Assembly (NCBI GenBank): GCA_000934385.1
Contig: KN880535.1
Span: forward strand, 1-64,000
Length of the DNA stretch: 64,000 nt
Direction of reading: 5' to 3'
Origin: Cylindrobasidium torrendii FP15055 ss-10
Taxonomy: Eukaryota; Basidiomycota; Agaricomycetes; Agaricales; Physalacriaceae
Shown: one piece after another, positions 44,856-57,142 of the stretch
Position numbering within the stretch: position 1 is the first letter of the stretch
Layout: every line of letters begins with the position of its first letter
The notes under the pieces: model-generated
Told to the model about the DNA's origin: nothing
Database searches by the model: none
What the model saw: only the letters and a program-made list of their open reading frames with translations
Translations under genes and position numbers: made by a program

Positions 44856-46533
44856 CCGAGCGTGACTTCCAAATCTGGCGAGTAGCGTACCTTTTGAATA
44901 TTTTGAAGCAACCACTGTTGCCTTGGCCAGTCTTGTTCGTCGAAATCCGGAAATTTTGCTCCCCAATAAATCTTCGTTTTGGGTCTTCTTATGTTGTGCA
45001 CCGAAAAAAGCTAGGATAAAGGCTTCCCTCGTATAGAATAGCCCAAATACACCACGGTTAGCCCGATAATGGGATCAAGAACTATCAACTTTGTTTACTT
45101 TGCTTCCAGGACCATATTTACAGACAAATACTTCTTTCGTGACCTCTCCAAACAGTGAGTAGCTGTTTTCTTACATCTCTGGCCCAGGTGCGCAAGATTG
45201 AGTGTATAGAAATTCGGCATAATACCGTACTTTTGCTATTTAAGATGCTCAACGCCATTACTGCTGTCAGGAATCTTCCAAGCTATGCATAGCATATTTA
45301 TAAAGATTATTGGGGTGCGCAAATGGTTGCCCACTTGCCTGAAGTGTATGGGTACGGTACCATAATGTCATGAGCACCATCCATGGGCTATTCAAGGGGC
45401 CCAAAGCTTTAAAAAATACTCGAAAAACGCCCAAAATATATTTATGATGTATTTGAAGAGAATTGGGGCGCGTTCCTGGTAAATACTTCTTGCAGACAAG
45501 GTAGAGCACATAGCAGTGATGCTATGTGGCGTCGAGGTCGCCAAAAACGGAAGGTTCGTCACCAGTGACATTTGCCACGTGAGGTCGGACGGTTATGAAT
45601 GGCCTCTATCTTACTTAGTAGCGAACTATTAGCCTCAGCTAACCACTGCCATGAACATGACATCCGCCACAGATACGGCTCAAGAAGTATACACAGATAC
45701 AAGGAGAGGGTACTCACAGTCAAATTCAAACATCCCTTCCTGGTAAGGCGGGTCACAGTCGAACTCAGCGGACTGGATGAGTTGGAACCAAGCTAGGTTG
45801 CAGACGTAGCCCCGCGAGTACTCCTTGGCGCTTTGCATGATGTTTCCAAACTCAAGGATCATGGCCGTGCGCTCTGGGCCTTGTGATGGTGCGAGTACTG
45901 TCTTTGTTCGATGGCGGAGGGTTGCTGAATCAAGTGCCGCCCTGCCACTCTGTACTTACATTTCACTTATCGTAGAGGCGTTGCTGTTCCCATCCCGTTC
46001 CCGCACCGCTTTAAAGGTTATATGTGCATAGATAGCTGCCTATAAGCTCGCCATGAATTGGCTTGAATGAGACTTTTGTGGCTACACCAGGGCTACACTT
46101 GTCGCGTTTCTGTCGGGACGCGCTGAACGTCAAACGCAAGCCGCGATCGACGGGATTTGCACGTGGCTGTGCTGATATCGGCCCTCGGAGCGACCCGCCG
46201 ACAACAGGTTGTTCTTATACCATGTTTATCGATATGCAGCCAGGGCACCAGTCAATTGTCCCTGGCCTCACGCTGGACCTTACTAAGATGTTTGTACCGC
46301 TCACTCTCCTATTTCCTCGTTCCAAACAGCAGCGCCCACTCCGTCCCTCCTCTTTTTGGGAGCATAAACGTTTCAATTACGACTTTTCGGCGCCTAGGGA
46401 CCGTAGTGGCCCACAGCCACAACTTAGCCTTCCCCACGAGACCCAGATCTGTCAATGTTTGAGGACCACCTCAAGGCGAATTCGGCCTGTTTTATCCTCG
46501 CCATAACCCGCCTTAGGACTCGTATCGGACGCA
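44856..46533. other. Spacer upstream of the 7TM and glyoxal oxidase genes
   Basis: Contains the other arm of the 39-bp inverted repeat (45575-45613). A minus-strand frame with a real ATG at 45862 reads ILEFGNIMQSAKEYSRG then DCDPPYQEGMFEFDC, followed by GTGAGT, which looks like a lone 5' exon of an unknown gene; no downstream partner was found. The rest, 45870-46533, is the glyoxal oxidase promoter. Confidence 0.35.
45575..45613. repeat. Inverted repeat, arm B (39 bp)
   Basis: Matches the reverse complement of 44817-44855 at 37 of 39 positions. The arms are separated by about 720 bp. Confidence 0.8.
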
Positions 46534-46540
46534 TATATAA
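46534..46540 (+). promoter_or_regulatory. TATA box of the glyoxal oxidase gene
   Basis: TATATAA 134 bp upstream of the ATG at 46674. The intervening 5' leader is strongly CT-rich, a pattern of highly expressed fungal genes. Confidence 0.6.
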
Positions 46541-46673
46541 GTCAGCGCCATAGTATCGCCTCCCACCCTCGTTTCCCCATCTTCATTTCGGTTTACAGTC
46601 CCCCTTCTTCTTTGTTTCCCTCTTCGCGGTCTCGTTTTTCTCCTTTTCTTTTCTTTACGAGTCGCAGTCCATT

Positions 46674-48944
46674 ATGAATACTCTTCGCACATTTGCGGTC
46701 ACGTCCTTGCTACTGGCCGCCTCCGTCGATGTTGCGTTTGCAGCGACCACCCCCGGTCAGCCCACGCAGAAGGGCACAGCTGGCGAGTTCCTCGTCGTCG
46801 GGGACAGCGTTGTCAGCTCTCAGCAGGTACGCCCCAGTTCCTCCTAAGAGTGACAGGTAGCTGACGTTGACTAGCTCTTCCTCGGCGCAGAGAACATGGT
46901 TTACGTCGTTGACAAAGTCGAAAACAACCCAGCGCAAATCAATGGTCATCCCGCCTATGCCAGTGGTGAGTACGCGCCCCATAATGTTCCGGTCCTACTG
47001 TCTGACTTGTTGCTAGCATTTGACCTCGATTCAAACACTGCACGGCCCATGGACATTATCACCAATGCATTCTGTGCCGTATGCCCCTTTCTATAGTGTC
47101 TGAAGCTTAAACTTATGCTCTTTAGGGTGGCAACGTTATGGGGGACGGAACTTGGCTTAATGTTGGTGGAAATCAGGCGGTCACCTACGGTGGCCTACAG
47201 GCAGAGTCCCAGAACGGTGGAGGTCCCTACGATGACCCGGATGGGAGAAACTCTCTGCGCACTCTCAAACCATGCTCGGACGACAAGTGCGATTGGGAGA
47301 TAGTCGGCGACATGACCACACAGCGCTGGTACCCAACCGTCGAAACCCTTCCAGACGGCACGCTCATCATCCTTGGTGGGTGCCAGAACGGCGGATACGT
47401 GAACGACCGATACCAGGACAATCCGACTTACGAGTTCTTCCCGAGCAAGGGAGCCCCAGTGCACTCGAACATCCTTGCGACTACGCTTCCGGTTAACCTC
47501 TATCCTCTTACTTGGCTACTCCCATCCGGCAAGATCCTTGTCCAGTCGAACTATGACACCGTATTGCTCGACCACGAGACTGGAGATGAGAAGCCTTTAG
47601 ACAAGATGCCCGACGCGGTTCGCACCTATCCAGCCAGCGCCGGTACGATCATGTTGCCTCTCACGCCCGCCAACAACTTCACGGCAACTGTACTCTTCTG
47701 TGGTGGCACTAACTTGCAGTCCGAACAGTGCGTCTCATCTGGTGGCGTATAACATTGGAATGCGGTGCTGACACTCATCCACAGATGGGTAACAAGTTGG
47801 CCCATAGTCGAATACGGCGCCTCGACTTCCTGCCAGAAGATTTCCCCAGATGTGTCTCCATCGTATACACCGGACGACCCTCTGCCCGTGGCTCGCTCAA
47901 TGGCCAACTTCATCTTCATGCCTGATGGCAAGATCTTCTGTGTGAACGGTGCTGAGACTGGTAAGCATCCATATTCTGTTTTGGCGCCTACAGCGCTCAT
48001 CGATGCCTGCAGGTACCGCTGGGTACGGAAATGACACCTGGGCCATTGGGCAGTCATACGCGGACAAGCCTGTACTGCTCCCTACGATCTACGATCCCGA
48101 GGCCGCCGCTGGCAAGCGGTGGTCGAGCGCAGGGCTGAAAGCAAGTACCATTCCGCGCATGTACCACTCTTCGGCCACGTTGTTGCCGGACGGTATGTCT
48201 GTATACTGGGCTGTGTCTTTCTGACCTTGCTCAAACTATACCAGGCTCCATCCTTGTCTCTGGATCAAACCCTAATGCGGACTACAACGTTGGCGAGGGC
48301 ATAGCCTATCCGACTGAGTACCGCACTGAGAAGTTCTTCCCATCGTACTACAATGAGCGTCGCCCTGAGCCTCAAGGCATCCCTGACAGTATTGCGTATG
48401 GTGGAGATGCCTTTGAGATTACATTGGACAAGGAAGATCTGTTTGGGGATGTCAAAAAAGTCGAGTCTGCCAAAGTTGTTATTATTCGCACTGGTTTCTC
48501 GACACATTCGATGGTGTGTTGTCTGGTCTACATGCCCATTTCTGACATCGGCTAATTCTTCTGTAGAACATGGGGCAGCGCTATGTCGAGCTCGAGAGCA
48601 CCTACTACGGCTACCAGTCGAACACAACGGCTGTCCTGCACGTCAACCAACTGCCGCCCAATCCGTCCGTCCTCGCACCCGGCCCTGCACTGCTCTTCGT
48701 GATTGTAAACGGCGTTCCATCGGTCGGTGTGCAGATCATGGTCGGTAACGGGAAGGTTGGCGAGCAGGAGACGAAGGAGTACGCGTCCCTCCCGTCGTCA
48801 AATATTTTCGGTAGCAGCGGTAGTTCCGGCAACTCGAACAACGACTCTGAGGACGGCAACCCAGACGCAGCGATCTCCCTGTCCCACAAGCTCATGGCAA
48901 CTTACATTCTCCTTCTCGTGTCCCTCGTACAATTCGGCTTGTGA
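46674..48944 (+). CDS. Glyoxal oxidase / copper radical oxidase (AA5_1), GPI-anchored
   Basis: Oxidises glyoxal and similar aldehydes outside the cell and makes the H2O2 used by lignin-degrading peroxidases. Eight exons, about 630-640 residues. Signal peptide MNTLRTFAVTSLLLAASVDVAFA. Kelch/beta-propeller repeats follow (ENMVYVVDKVE, GDGTWLNVGGNQ, RWYPTVETLPDGTLIILGG). Active-site residues expected for copper radical oxidases: Cys in NAFCAGG (Cys-Tyr cofactor), Tyr in RWYPT, RMYHSSATLLPDG (axial Tyr and His), and the second His in GFSTHSMNMGQR. The C-terminal DUF1929 domain follows. The Ser/Asn-rich linker ends in a hydrophobic tail (MATYILLLVSLVQFGL) that looks like a GPI signal. Without a WSC module it is of the simple type. 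Confidence 0.9.
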
Positions 48945-49918
48945 TGATTGAATGACGCTTACTTATTTACTTACGATTTCTGTTTCTCATGACTCTGACT
49001 CGTGCCAAGGGACTTCTGTTTCGTCTGTATCATATGCACTTACCTCTGCAATTGCTTTGCCCTTACCACATTCCATATCCAGTGGATTTTCCTTTCGCTT
49101 TCCGTTAATATTTATGTAGTACTAGTAGCTTCCGCACTCGTACCGTGGACTTTCATCCTTCGTAAGTAGTGTGTAGTAGGAGATATACGCGGGGACCTTT
49201 TCACTTACACAGAGATCCCAAATGAAATTTTGACCCTTCAATAACCAGGATTCAATCTCATTTTCTTCGTTTGCTTTGTCAATGTACTTGTCAGCAGACA
49301 CAATGGAATAACAAAGCGTGAACAGCCGCGGATATTCCTCAAAATATAACCAAGCCGGCGGCGCTTTCAGATAGATATGGAGGGACCCACCAACGAGCCC
49401 ATGGCGGTAGAATTTGCTCGATTTCCTGTTCAACTGTGGACAAGAAGCAATGTTCGAGACTGCCACGGGGAGCATCAAGACGAGGCCCGAGCTTATTGAT
49501 GATAATTTCCACAGCTATGCGCCTGTCCACCAGCGCAGATGAGCCTGGAGGGCGAGAACCAAGGGTTGGGGGATTGCCGAACCGCGCGCCACGGGGCCTC
49601 GAGCGATCGAGTGGCTGATGCGAACTTAGGCTTTGACCACCACCAAGATGAACGGATTCCATAATATCCATCCCACGCATCACTTGTTTGTACGACTCGG
49701 GCGCGCGCCTTCTGAGAACCGGCAGATCATTCAGGACACATGTTATCATGAATCTGCATTTACTCAGAGTATAAAGCCGCTGCACGACACGGATTTTTGT
49801 ACTCGTCGTTTTCATTGATCCCCCCCTTCCCTGCTTTACATACTGAGCCCGCACTCACACTCTATATCCCCACTCGGAGAAACCTAATATCTCCATCTCA
49901 TAAATTGTGGATTAGGCC
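48945..49918. other. Spacer with an unresolved minus-strand frame
   Basis: Minus-strand open frames from ATG 49814 (MKTTSTKIRVVQRLY) down to about 49125 carry two overlapping readings: one ends ILPPWARWWVPPYL, the other continues AWLYFEEYPRLFTLCYSIVSADKY ... FIWDLC, followed by GTAAGT. A frameshift or a missed intron would join them. No family is recognised. It is not a confident gene. Confidence 0.3.
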
Positions 49919-51363
49919 ATGACTACCACAGCAATGGCCCTCCCCAGAGGTACGTTCTGGATTTGCTCAGAACCATCGAGTGCTGAGATAAAAAGAAGGG
50001 CATATCAACAACCTACCTCAAGAGCTCCTCGACCATGTAATTGGCGTCAACATCGACCACTTCGACTCGATACGGTCGTCTTCTCTCGTGTGCCATACCT
50101 GGCGCAATGCTTCACTCCGACATCTCTTCGGTCAAGCACATTTTATCAAGCGCGCAGACTTTGAACGTTGGATCAAAATAGCCTCTGCCATTCCTCAGGT
50201 CCTCCCTCTAGTCCGGAAAGCCTCCTACGCGTCTTGGGAGGCGGTGAATTGTACTGTGGATGGTGTCCACACGCCCCACATATATTTACCGCCGGACATA
50301 GCACTCCCAACTATGCCATGCGTGACCACGTTTGAATGGCGCCTCTTGCGTGATCTTATCCGCCCTCCAGAGAACGTCGTGCCAGAGGAGATGCCGTGTT
50401 TCAACGAGGCGACCGAGCAGTTTTTCAAGGTGTTCCCGGGCGTGAGGGAGCTGATCATCGAGGATGTGATGTGTGAAGTCGACGCGCGGAAGATGCTCAA
50501 TCACTTTCGGCATCTGAGGAGCCTGATATGGACAGGGTGCACGAAGGATACCCTGCCCGACGCGGAGCACGTTGCTTTCACGGGCGACTTGTCCCATCTC
50601 GAGCGCCTGGAGCTTTCCGAGGCGCCAAGGAGGCTAGACTGGCTTGTTGAGGATATGATCTCACGTGGACCGCCGCCGCTGGAGAGCGTGATCCTGAACG
50701 AGAGCCGGATACCCTTCTCGCCTTCCTCTTTCACTACGCTCCTGCGCAATGCTGCTGACACGCTTCAAGAACTGAAGTTTGGGCCCCCAAATACAGAGGA
50801 AGGTCAAGGTGCGTGGTGGTCTGATTGTGGTGTGGATTGGCATTGAATGCCGAGATAGAATACCTCGTGGCCTTCCGTCGCGATTTCGGTACATTCACCT
50901 TGCCTGCACTGCGCTCGCTGGCGATCTTTTGCATTGGTGCGGATGGTAGCGACGACGACAAGCCACATTTTTCGTGGACAGGATCTCTCATGAGGGACTT
51001 CCCCGTCTCGCCCTCCCTCAAAACTATCCTCATCAGCTTGGTCTCGTATGACACCCAAGGGCCCATCCGGACATTCCAGAACACGTACTACGACTGGGCC
51101 GCGTTCAGCAAGGATGTACACCAAAGATTGCCTTCGTTGGAGACCTTTAGCCTGAAAATCATGCAGGAGGTGTTCTTCAGCGATGAGGACCAGGCGGAGA
51201 CGGAGAGGCTGGTGCGCGATGGCATGCCTGAGTTGTCGCCGATATTGAAGTTCATCTGGGGTGCGTGGCTTTGACATTTTTTCCATTCACAAATTGATCG
51301 TGGTCTACAGTTGACGATTACCCGCATGAGGCGGACGATGGACCAGAGGGACCACAAGTCTGA
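49919..51363 (+). CDS. F-box / leucine-rich-repeat-like protein
   Basis: Predicted SCF substrate adaptor. Four exons, about 430 residues, ATG 49919 (GCCATGAC). An F-box-like N-terminus, INNLPQELLDHVIGV ... SSLVCHTWRNASLRHLF, is followed by helical/strand repeats with LRR-like phrases (LRSLIWTGCT, LSHLERLELSEAP, LQELKFGPPN, LPALRSLAIF, LPSLETFSLKI). Intron 2 ends at a second AG (GAGATAG), which alone keeps the frame. The last exon adds VDDYPHEADDGPEG. The class is common in basidiomycetes and often lineage-specific. Confidence 0.72.
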
Positions 51364-51491
51364 ACAACATAAATCATGGCAAAAATAACACTCGTATTCA
51401 TCCGCACATCTCATACGCTTTTACCGCTATGCATTGTACCTCGTGTATACTACTATGTAAACCCCCCGCTACAGCACCTCCTTCACCTCCT

Positions 51492-52163
51492 TCACGTCGC
51501 TGCTTCTTTGACCAATTTACCGTACTTGTCAATGGCATTCATGACCAACCGCTGGCGCGCCTGCGCGTGTGATGGTCTTTCCCTAAGCACAGGATCAAAC
51601 GGGAAACGATCTTCCCATACATCAAGCTGCGTCGCAAGCTGGACCCCGTTCATCACTCGTATAACTTGCTTGTCGAGGATGAGATGAGTGAGTTTTGCTA
51701 TGTCTGCACGTGTATACGGCTTGAGGCCGGGGAGGAGCTCTTCCCTATGCCTAGCAATCTTCACCGTCTTCGAGGTAGAGGAAGACGTTGCTCTGGGGGC
51801 ATTGTTGGATGAAGTCGACGGTCCGACAGACGCTGCATGTCGGGGTCGGAGGTTGCGGTATGGTCCAATCTCGGGCTCCATAGACACGCTCCTAGACGAC
51901 GGGGTCGGTGCCGGGCTATAGTCTTGCACGAACGGCTCGGCAGGCATCTCTTGAGGAAGAGGAGGGTCCAGGGTGCCACTCGAGCGCGCCGGTGGCGCAG
52001 CCGGGCGGGGGACCGGGACTTCTTTCCAAACCTCTCGAGGGCGCACCCCAATGCTGGTGTCTTGAGGAACGCTCCACGAGAGACCATGGTTTGATTGAGC
52101 GAGTGTGTTGAAAGGATTTCCGGACTGCTGGGCACGAAGATCCTTTGAGGTAGAGGGATTCAT
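51492..52163 (-). CDS. Hypothetical protein, disordered N-terminus
   Basis: Single-exon frame of 223 residues from a true ATG at 52163. The first about 120 residues are Pro/Ser-rich and disordered, followed by a basic segment (SKTVKIARHREELLPG). The C-terminal part (TRADIAKLTHLILDKQVIRVMNGVQ... RQRLVMNAIDKYGKLV) is helical and looks folded. No family recognised, no signal peptide. Convergent with the preceding F-box gene, with a 128-bp gap. Confidence 0.5.
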   Translation of the reverse strand: MNPSTSKDLRAQQSGNPFNTLAQSNHGLSWSVPQDTSIGVRPREVWKEVPVPRPAAPPARSSGTLDPPLPQEMPAEPFVQDYSPAPTPSSRSVSMEPEIGPYRNLRPRHAASVGPSTSSNNAPRATSSSTSKTVKIARHREELLPGLKPYTRADIAKLTHLILDKQVIRVMNGVQLATQLDVWEDRFPFDPVLRERPSHAQARQRLVMNAIDKYGKLVKEAAT

Positions 52164-52574
52164 TTAAGTCGACGTTGATGCTCGTGCGCGAGATGAAGGC
52201 CTTTGTAGTGGTGGTAGTTGTATAAGGGAGGTTCTGAACTGGGTTCACCGTTTTTGTGCGTGCCCTTGAACATCACGTGAAGGCCCATTGTTCTCTTCGT
52301 GATTCGCTTCCGGCCGGCGATCGTCCACCGCAGAGAACAACAAGCCAACCGTCAATGAAAGGGTCAGGACATTGTTCCGCTTAGGGCCATCCGCTTAGAG
52401 CAAGAAATTGTCAATGACGTATATACATGTGAGTCCTCATGGTCTTTGTTACAGATCACGTGCATGAATGCATACTTCAAAGGGCAACGCTGGGGAGGAC
52501 AAACTGGATTGGATTTTCGCTACATAAATAAGCGCACGGAAAATCATAGTGCGTTTTCTTAGTGCCTCGTCACA
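52164..52574. other. Divergent promoter region
   Basis: About 410 bp separating the minus-strand hypothetical gene and the plus-strand gene at 52575. No gene or repeat seen. Confidence 0.5.
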
Positions 52575-53983
52575 ATGGCAAGCAACCTCGTATCACTATT
52601 TGTGCACTCCAACAGTAAGGGCAAGTACATGTCCTGTGGGGCCCAGTGGATTGCCACTGGGTCTCCGTTAGGGTATGCGACTCAAAATTTCTTACCTTGA
52701 ATAAACTTGCCTAATGCCACTCTAGTGAACATGACTTCGTCTGGAAGTACGTTCAGGATCCCAGCCAGAGCATGGGATACATTCTAGTACTGCGGATGGC
52801 TCGTAGCGCAGAAGTACCCTACTCATGAGTTCCCAGGCTGTCAAACTTCTTCTGGGGTATATCATCGGCAGTCTCAAGTCCAGCCGGCCCATCAAGGGCC
52901 CCATAACGGTCCAAACTGACATCGCATACGTGCACGAATGTGAGTTCAATCTCGAGTTCTAGCTATGCTGCTCCGAACCAACCACCTTTACAAGGGTTCT
53001 CCATCCTTCTTCCATATTGTCGTGAAAGTGGTCAATGGGTCATTCCACAAGGGGAGGACTACTACTCGTACAAACCGATGTTAGAGCCGCAACTCGCAGA
53101 ATTCAAAGCGATTGGCTTCATCCTCTCCGCTCATCCAGAAATCGATCTCAACTTCAAGAAGGTGAACTCTAAGGCCCACGGTATGCCGAGCCATGACTTG
53201 ATTCACGATCTCGTGACGGGAACAGGATGGAGCAATCCCAAACGCGAACGCGACTTGAAGCCTCATGATCGTGTCGAAAGGCAGCGGCAAGCGTTCAAGT
53301 CCATTTACATGGAGCTATCAAAATCGAGTGACCCCGATCTGAAGAGGTTGGCTCAGAATGCGCTTGAGCTAGCGCGCCGGACCTCCGAACGCTGCCGGTA
53401 CTTCTGTCCCATTCCCGCGACTAGTAGCCCTACGAAGAATAAATCTCCACACGCTCGAGTTCAAAACTCGTCCTCCAACCCTACATCGCACACGCAGTTA
53501 CCGAAGACTTCGTCCACGAGTCCATCCAAGCAGCCTACCAAGCAGGCATCTCCCCGTACACAAACGCCGGAGCCTTCGCGCGCGCGCTCCAGTAAGCATG
53601 CATCGTCCAGCTCTGCGAAGAGCGAGACTTCGTTCACATCGTCCCCGGGAGTCGTGATTATCCAGCGCACAAGCGTGAAGAAGGTTATGGCTGCACCGCC
53701 AAGTATCTCCCTTCGACCAATTTCTCGCGACAAATGTGCGCAATTGCAAGCCAGCGTTGTCGAGAGGGCTGAGTCGCCCCCAGCCGCTGCCAGTTCCACC
53801 CGGCAGCAAATGCCGACTGAAGTTACACCACTGCCCAAGCCCCCTTCGTTCCAACTTGACATCCCTCCTGTGAAGTACATGAAAAACGGCGTACTTTCTG
53901 TCCTTCCTCGTTCACTTCCCTCTCGTATTAGACGCAAGCCTTGGGCTGGAGACTGCTACGAAGAGCCCGATGTTGAAGGATAG
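52575..53983 (+). CDS. Hypothetical protein, four exons
   Basis: Unrecognised. Exons 52575-52672, 52726-52786, 52837-52939 and 52995-53983 with introns of 53, 50 and 55 nt give 416 residues; total coding length is divisible by three and each junction is GT...AG. It starts MASNLVSLFVHSNSKGKY. The N-terminal half is folded-looking (WKYVQDPSQ; ILAVKLLLGYIIGSLKSS; WFSILLPYCRESGQWVIP; LAEFKAIGFILSAHPEIDLNF) with no signal peptide. From residue about 230 there is a Ser/Lys/Pro-rich disordered region with basic patches, consistent with a nuclear protein. The function cannot be read. Confidence 0.6.
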
Positions 53984-54319
53984 ATATTGTCCCGCCTGGC
54001 CATGGTTAGATACAAGACACCCATTTCACCAAGTACTAAATACAAACGCGTGTATGTATGTAGACAATCAAACCCAGATTACAACAATCGCATCCCATCA
54101 AAGACTCGCACGCAACGTCGATACATGTTCGAAGGAAGTATGAATAATTACACGTAGACGTATGTACTCGAGAGAATCTATCCAACAGAATGAGAAAAGA
54201 GAGAATCCAAGGGGTCGTCAAGAACCCAGCGATATTAATTTACGTTTCGCTCCCTTCACCAAGCCACTCCTTCCTCAAGTCCTCGTAGATCTTTTCGCAA
54301 CGCCTTGCCCTTTCCCATT
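53984..54319. other. Spacer between convergent genes
   Basis: About 335 bp between the 3' ends of the hypothetical gene (plus) and SEY1 (minus). Nothing supported. Confidence 0.5.
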
Positions 54320-57142
54320 TCACTTTGGCTCCGCCCTCTTCTCCCGTTCGTCGTCGTGAACCGAACGTCCCGAACGAACAGGTTGCGCGAGCACTGCGGG
54401 CTCTGAAAAGTGTTCCCGTAGGCGCGACGTCGCTTGCCGTTGGACCTCTGAAGACAAGGTCTTGCCGATCTGCAAGAGAGGCCCTGCAAGGCCGAGCTGG
54501 AATATTAGGTATCTATAAGCAATAGGTCAGTCACGAAACACTATGACCATGATGGAAAAGAGCGTACGCAGCAGTAACCGAGAACAATAACGCCATGAAA
54601 TACAACGGGTTGAACAAGATTGCCATCGCTTCGTTCCAACCGAGCACAACAAGCATGCCGTACATCCACACAGGAATCTGGGCAATGCTCGTCACTGTAC
54701 TCCGCTTAGCTTCAACATAGTAAGCATCTGCCTCCTTGCGGAACTTGTTCGTCACGTCCAAAGCTTTGGTCTCGCTGAACACCGAAAGGCTGGCGTCGAA
54801 GTCGTACTCTTCTAATCCAGCGAGCGGGTCGGCAGCGGCGGCATCCTCAGGAAGGTCATAGGCAAGGTTGGGGTCGTCGGGGGAGATACTGCCGTAAATG
54901 CCGATGAGTGTGAGGGTCTGGTCGCGGGCCGCCATGAACGCGCCGTCGATGTCGTCCTCCGGCTTCCAGACACGTGGAACGCCCTGCTCGTCGTAGCGGA
55001 ACCTTTCCTCAAAGTATGCGCGCAGCTTGCCCAAGATAACGCTGTCTGCTGTCTGCTCGTCGATCTTCTCGCGGAAGGCAACCCAAGTTCGCCTCCGCAA
55101 TGTAGCCAGAGCAACCGTGTTCTCTTCCTCTGTGCAGTTGAAGCTCCTAGCCTTGATGAGATATGTTGATTCAGCCTTGCTGAGCGTAGACTTGAACGAC
55201 TTGAGAATACGATCCCACATATCGGGCGACGGTGTGCTCATTGCCAGCTCGATGGGTTCTGTGATTTGTTTCTTGAAGTTGCGCTGGAGACCAATCAGTG
55301 CTGAGCAACGTCAGTGTGCACATATGCGTACCTCGATGAGGTTGACCATCTTCTTGGTCTCGTCCTTTCTGCACTGATCGGCAACATGGGTCATCTCCTC
55401 CTTTAACAGTTGCGCCTCATCTTCCCACACCCATTGCGAATCGTTCTCCTCCACAACAGCTTCCTTGGCCGTCTCGAGGAAGGTCGTCTCCCATGATGTT
55501 TGCGCCTTCCTGACGACATCAGCGAAGCTGTAGTCATCCCCTTTGAGAGAGTCGAGCAGTTCCTTCTTGAAAGAGTTCAAGCAGAGGCGATGAGAGTTCT
55601 TGAGTTGTCCGAGGAAGAGCGGTGAGAGGGTGGCATCGAGCGTCGCGATAAGGTCGGTGCGTTTCCGCTTGTATACACCCTGGTGGTATCGAGATGCGTC
55701 GCGGTCGTACCGAGCTTGTAGACTGTGAGCAAGATGATATGACCCGTGACACGAACTCACTGAGTGCGTCTATCCTCCATCCACGCATCAACTTGCCGAG
55801 GCCATCAACAACCTTGCCTGCTTCAATGGGTCGTTTTTGGGATTTCGACTGCTCGGTGAACTCGGCCAACGCGACACTGGATATCTCGTCACAGCGGAAC
55901 TGTGCCAGCAGTTCTTGTTGGGTGGGGAGATCGAGGTCCTTGTTGGTTTGGACTTGTTCCTGCAAAGCATAAGCGAGGCCCGGCTTGGTAATGGGTATAC
56001 CATACCCAGATGTTCTCCATGTAGAAGGGAATGCCATCGGCGGGAATGCGTTTGTGGTATGCGGGTTTGAACAAATAGCCTTCGCTACCCTTATCCGTGA
56101 AGCGTACTCGAAGCTTTCGGACCTCCGCCTCGAACTGGTCGGCTGCAAGGATTTTGTGGGGAAGGGTGGTGAACGAGAGGTCAAAGTAGTCCGACAGCTT
56201 GCAGTCAGCAAGCTCTGCAGGCTTCGAGAGCGAGTCCCATATTTTGAGGATATCTTGCGTGAGGGTGTTTTGCAAATTGGCCAGTGGTGTGACACCAATG
56301 TGGTCGCGAATGACGAAGAGGAGACAGGTGCGACCTGACGTTCTGCGGTGCGTTGTCAGAGGGAAATGAATGGAATGAAAGTGCCATGGTGCACGCACGA
56401 GTCCTGCGACTTTTTGCCAAACAGGCCGAGATTGACTTCGAACACTGTCTTGAGGAGGCCCATATTTGCGCCCTGGTACAGACCGACCTGGTGCTCCCAT
56501 AGGTTGATAATCATGATTTCAGATGAAGCAAGGGAGAATAGGGCTGATTTGCGTTCAAAGTCCTGCGAAGCTGTAAATGGCAGTCCGCATTACGCTGCAA
56601 TGCACGCACCTGGTCTTCGCCACGTTCGCGCCCGTCAGTGCCCTCGACATCCATAACCATCACATTCATTTCCTTTCCACGACACATCCAGATGCCTGCA
56701 TGCATGTGAGCTCATATTCCACGCATGGAAGCCGTCCGACCTTTGGTGGTTTGTTGGCGCTGCGTCTCGTCCATGACATCGAAAGTGGTACCGAACAATC
56801 GGTTGAGTAGTGTACCTCGAAGGAGAGTTAGCATACTTTGATATGGCCAGTCTACGACGTACTTTTGCCCGTAGATTGCGAGCCAAACACTGCAACAATA
56901 TCATAGTTAAACCCTGCATCGCGAAGTCCCCATTGCTCAAGTTGGGGGGAAAGGTCCTGGCTGAGGGGTATTCAGCAGTTATCTGCGGCGGCATCGACAA
57001 TGCGCATACGTAAATTCCTTCGCGTCGTTGATGATTTGGAGGCGGTCGGTGCTACCTTCTGGCTTGTGGCCGTTTACGGCGGCTATGAGACGCGTCGTGA
57101 GCCAGAGCAGAGAGGGCCGAAAATGGCGAGCTCACCGGTCAT
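54320..57142 (-). CDS. SEY1/RHD3 dynamin-like GTPase of the ER
   Basis: Fuses ER tubules to form the three-way-junction network. About 780 residues in several exons. The start is ATG at 57142 in a 7-nt first exon (57136-57142), joined through a 53-nt intron to ...[17 protein letters not shown]-loop GSQSTGKST split by an intron, switch I-like RQQTTKGIWM, G3 motif [15 protein letters not shown]4-like FVIRDH. Then the helical bundle runs to the C-terminus, which has two close transmembrane segments ([38 protein letters not shown]) and a cytosolic tail ending KRAEPK. Length, order and motifs match fungal Sey1. Confidence 0.92.
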
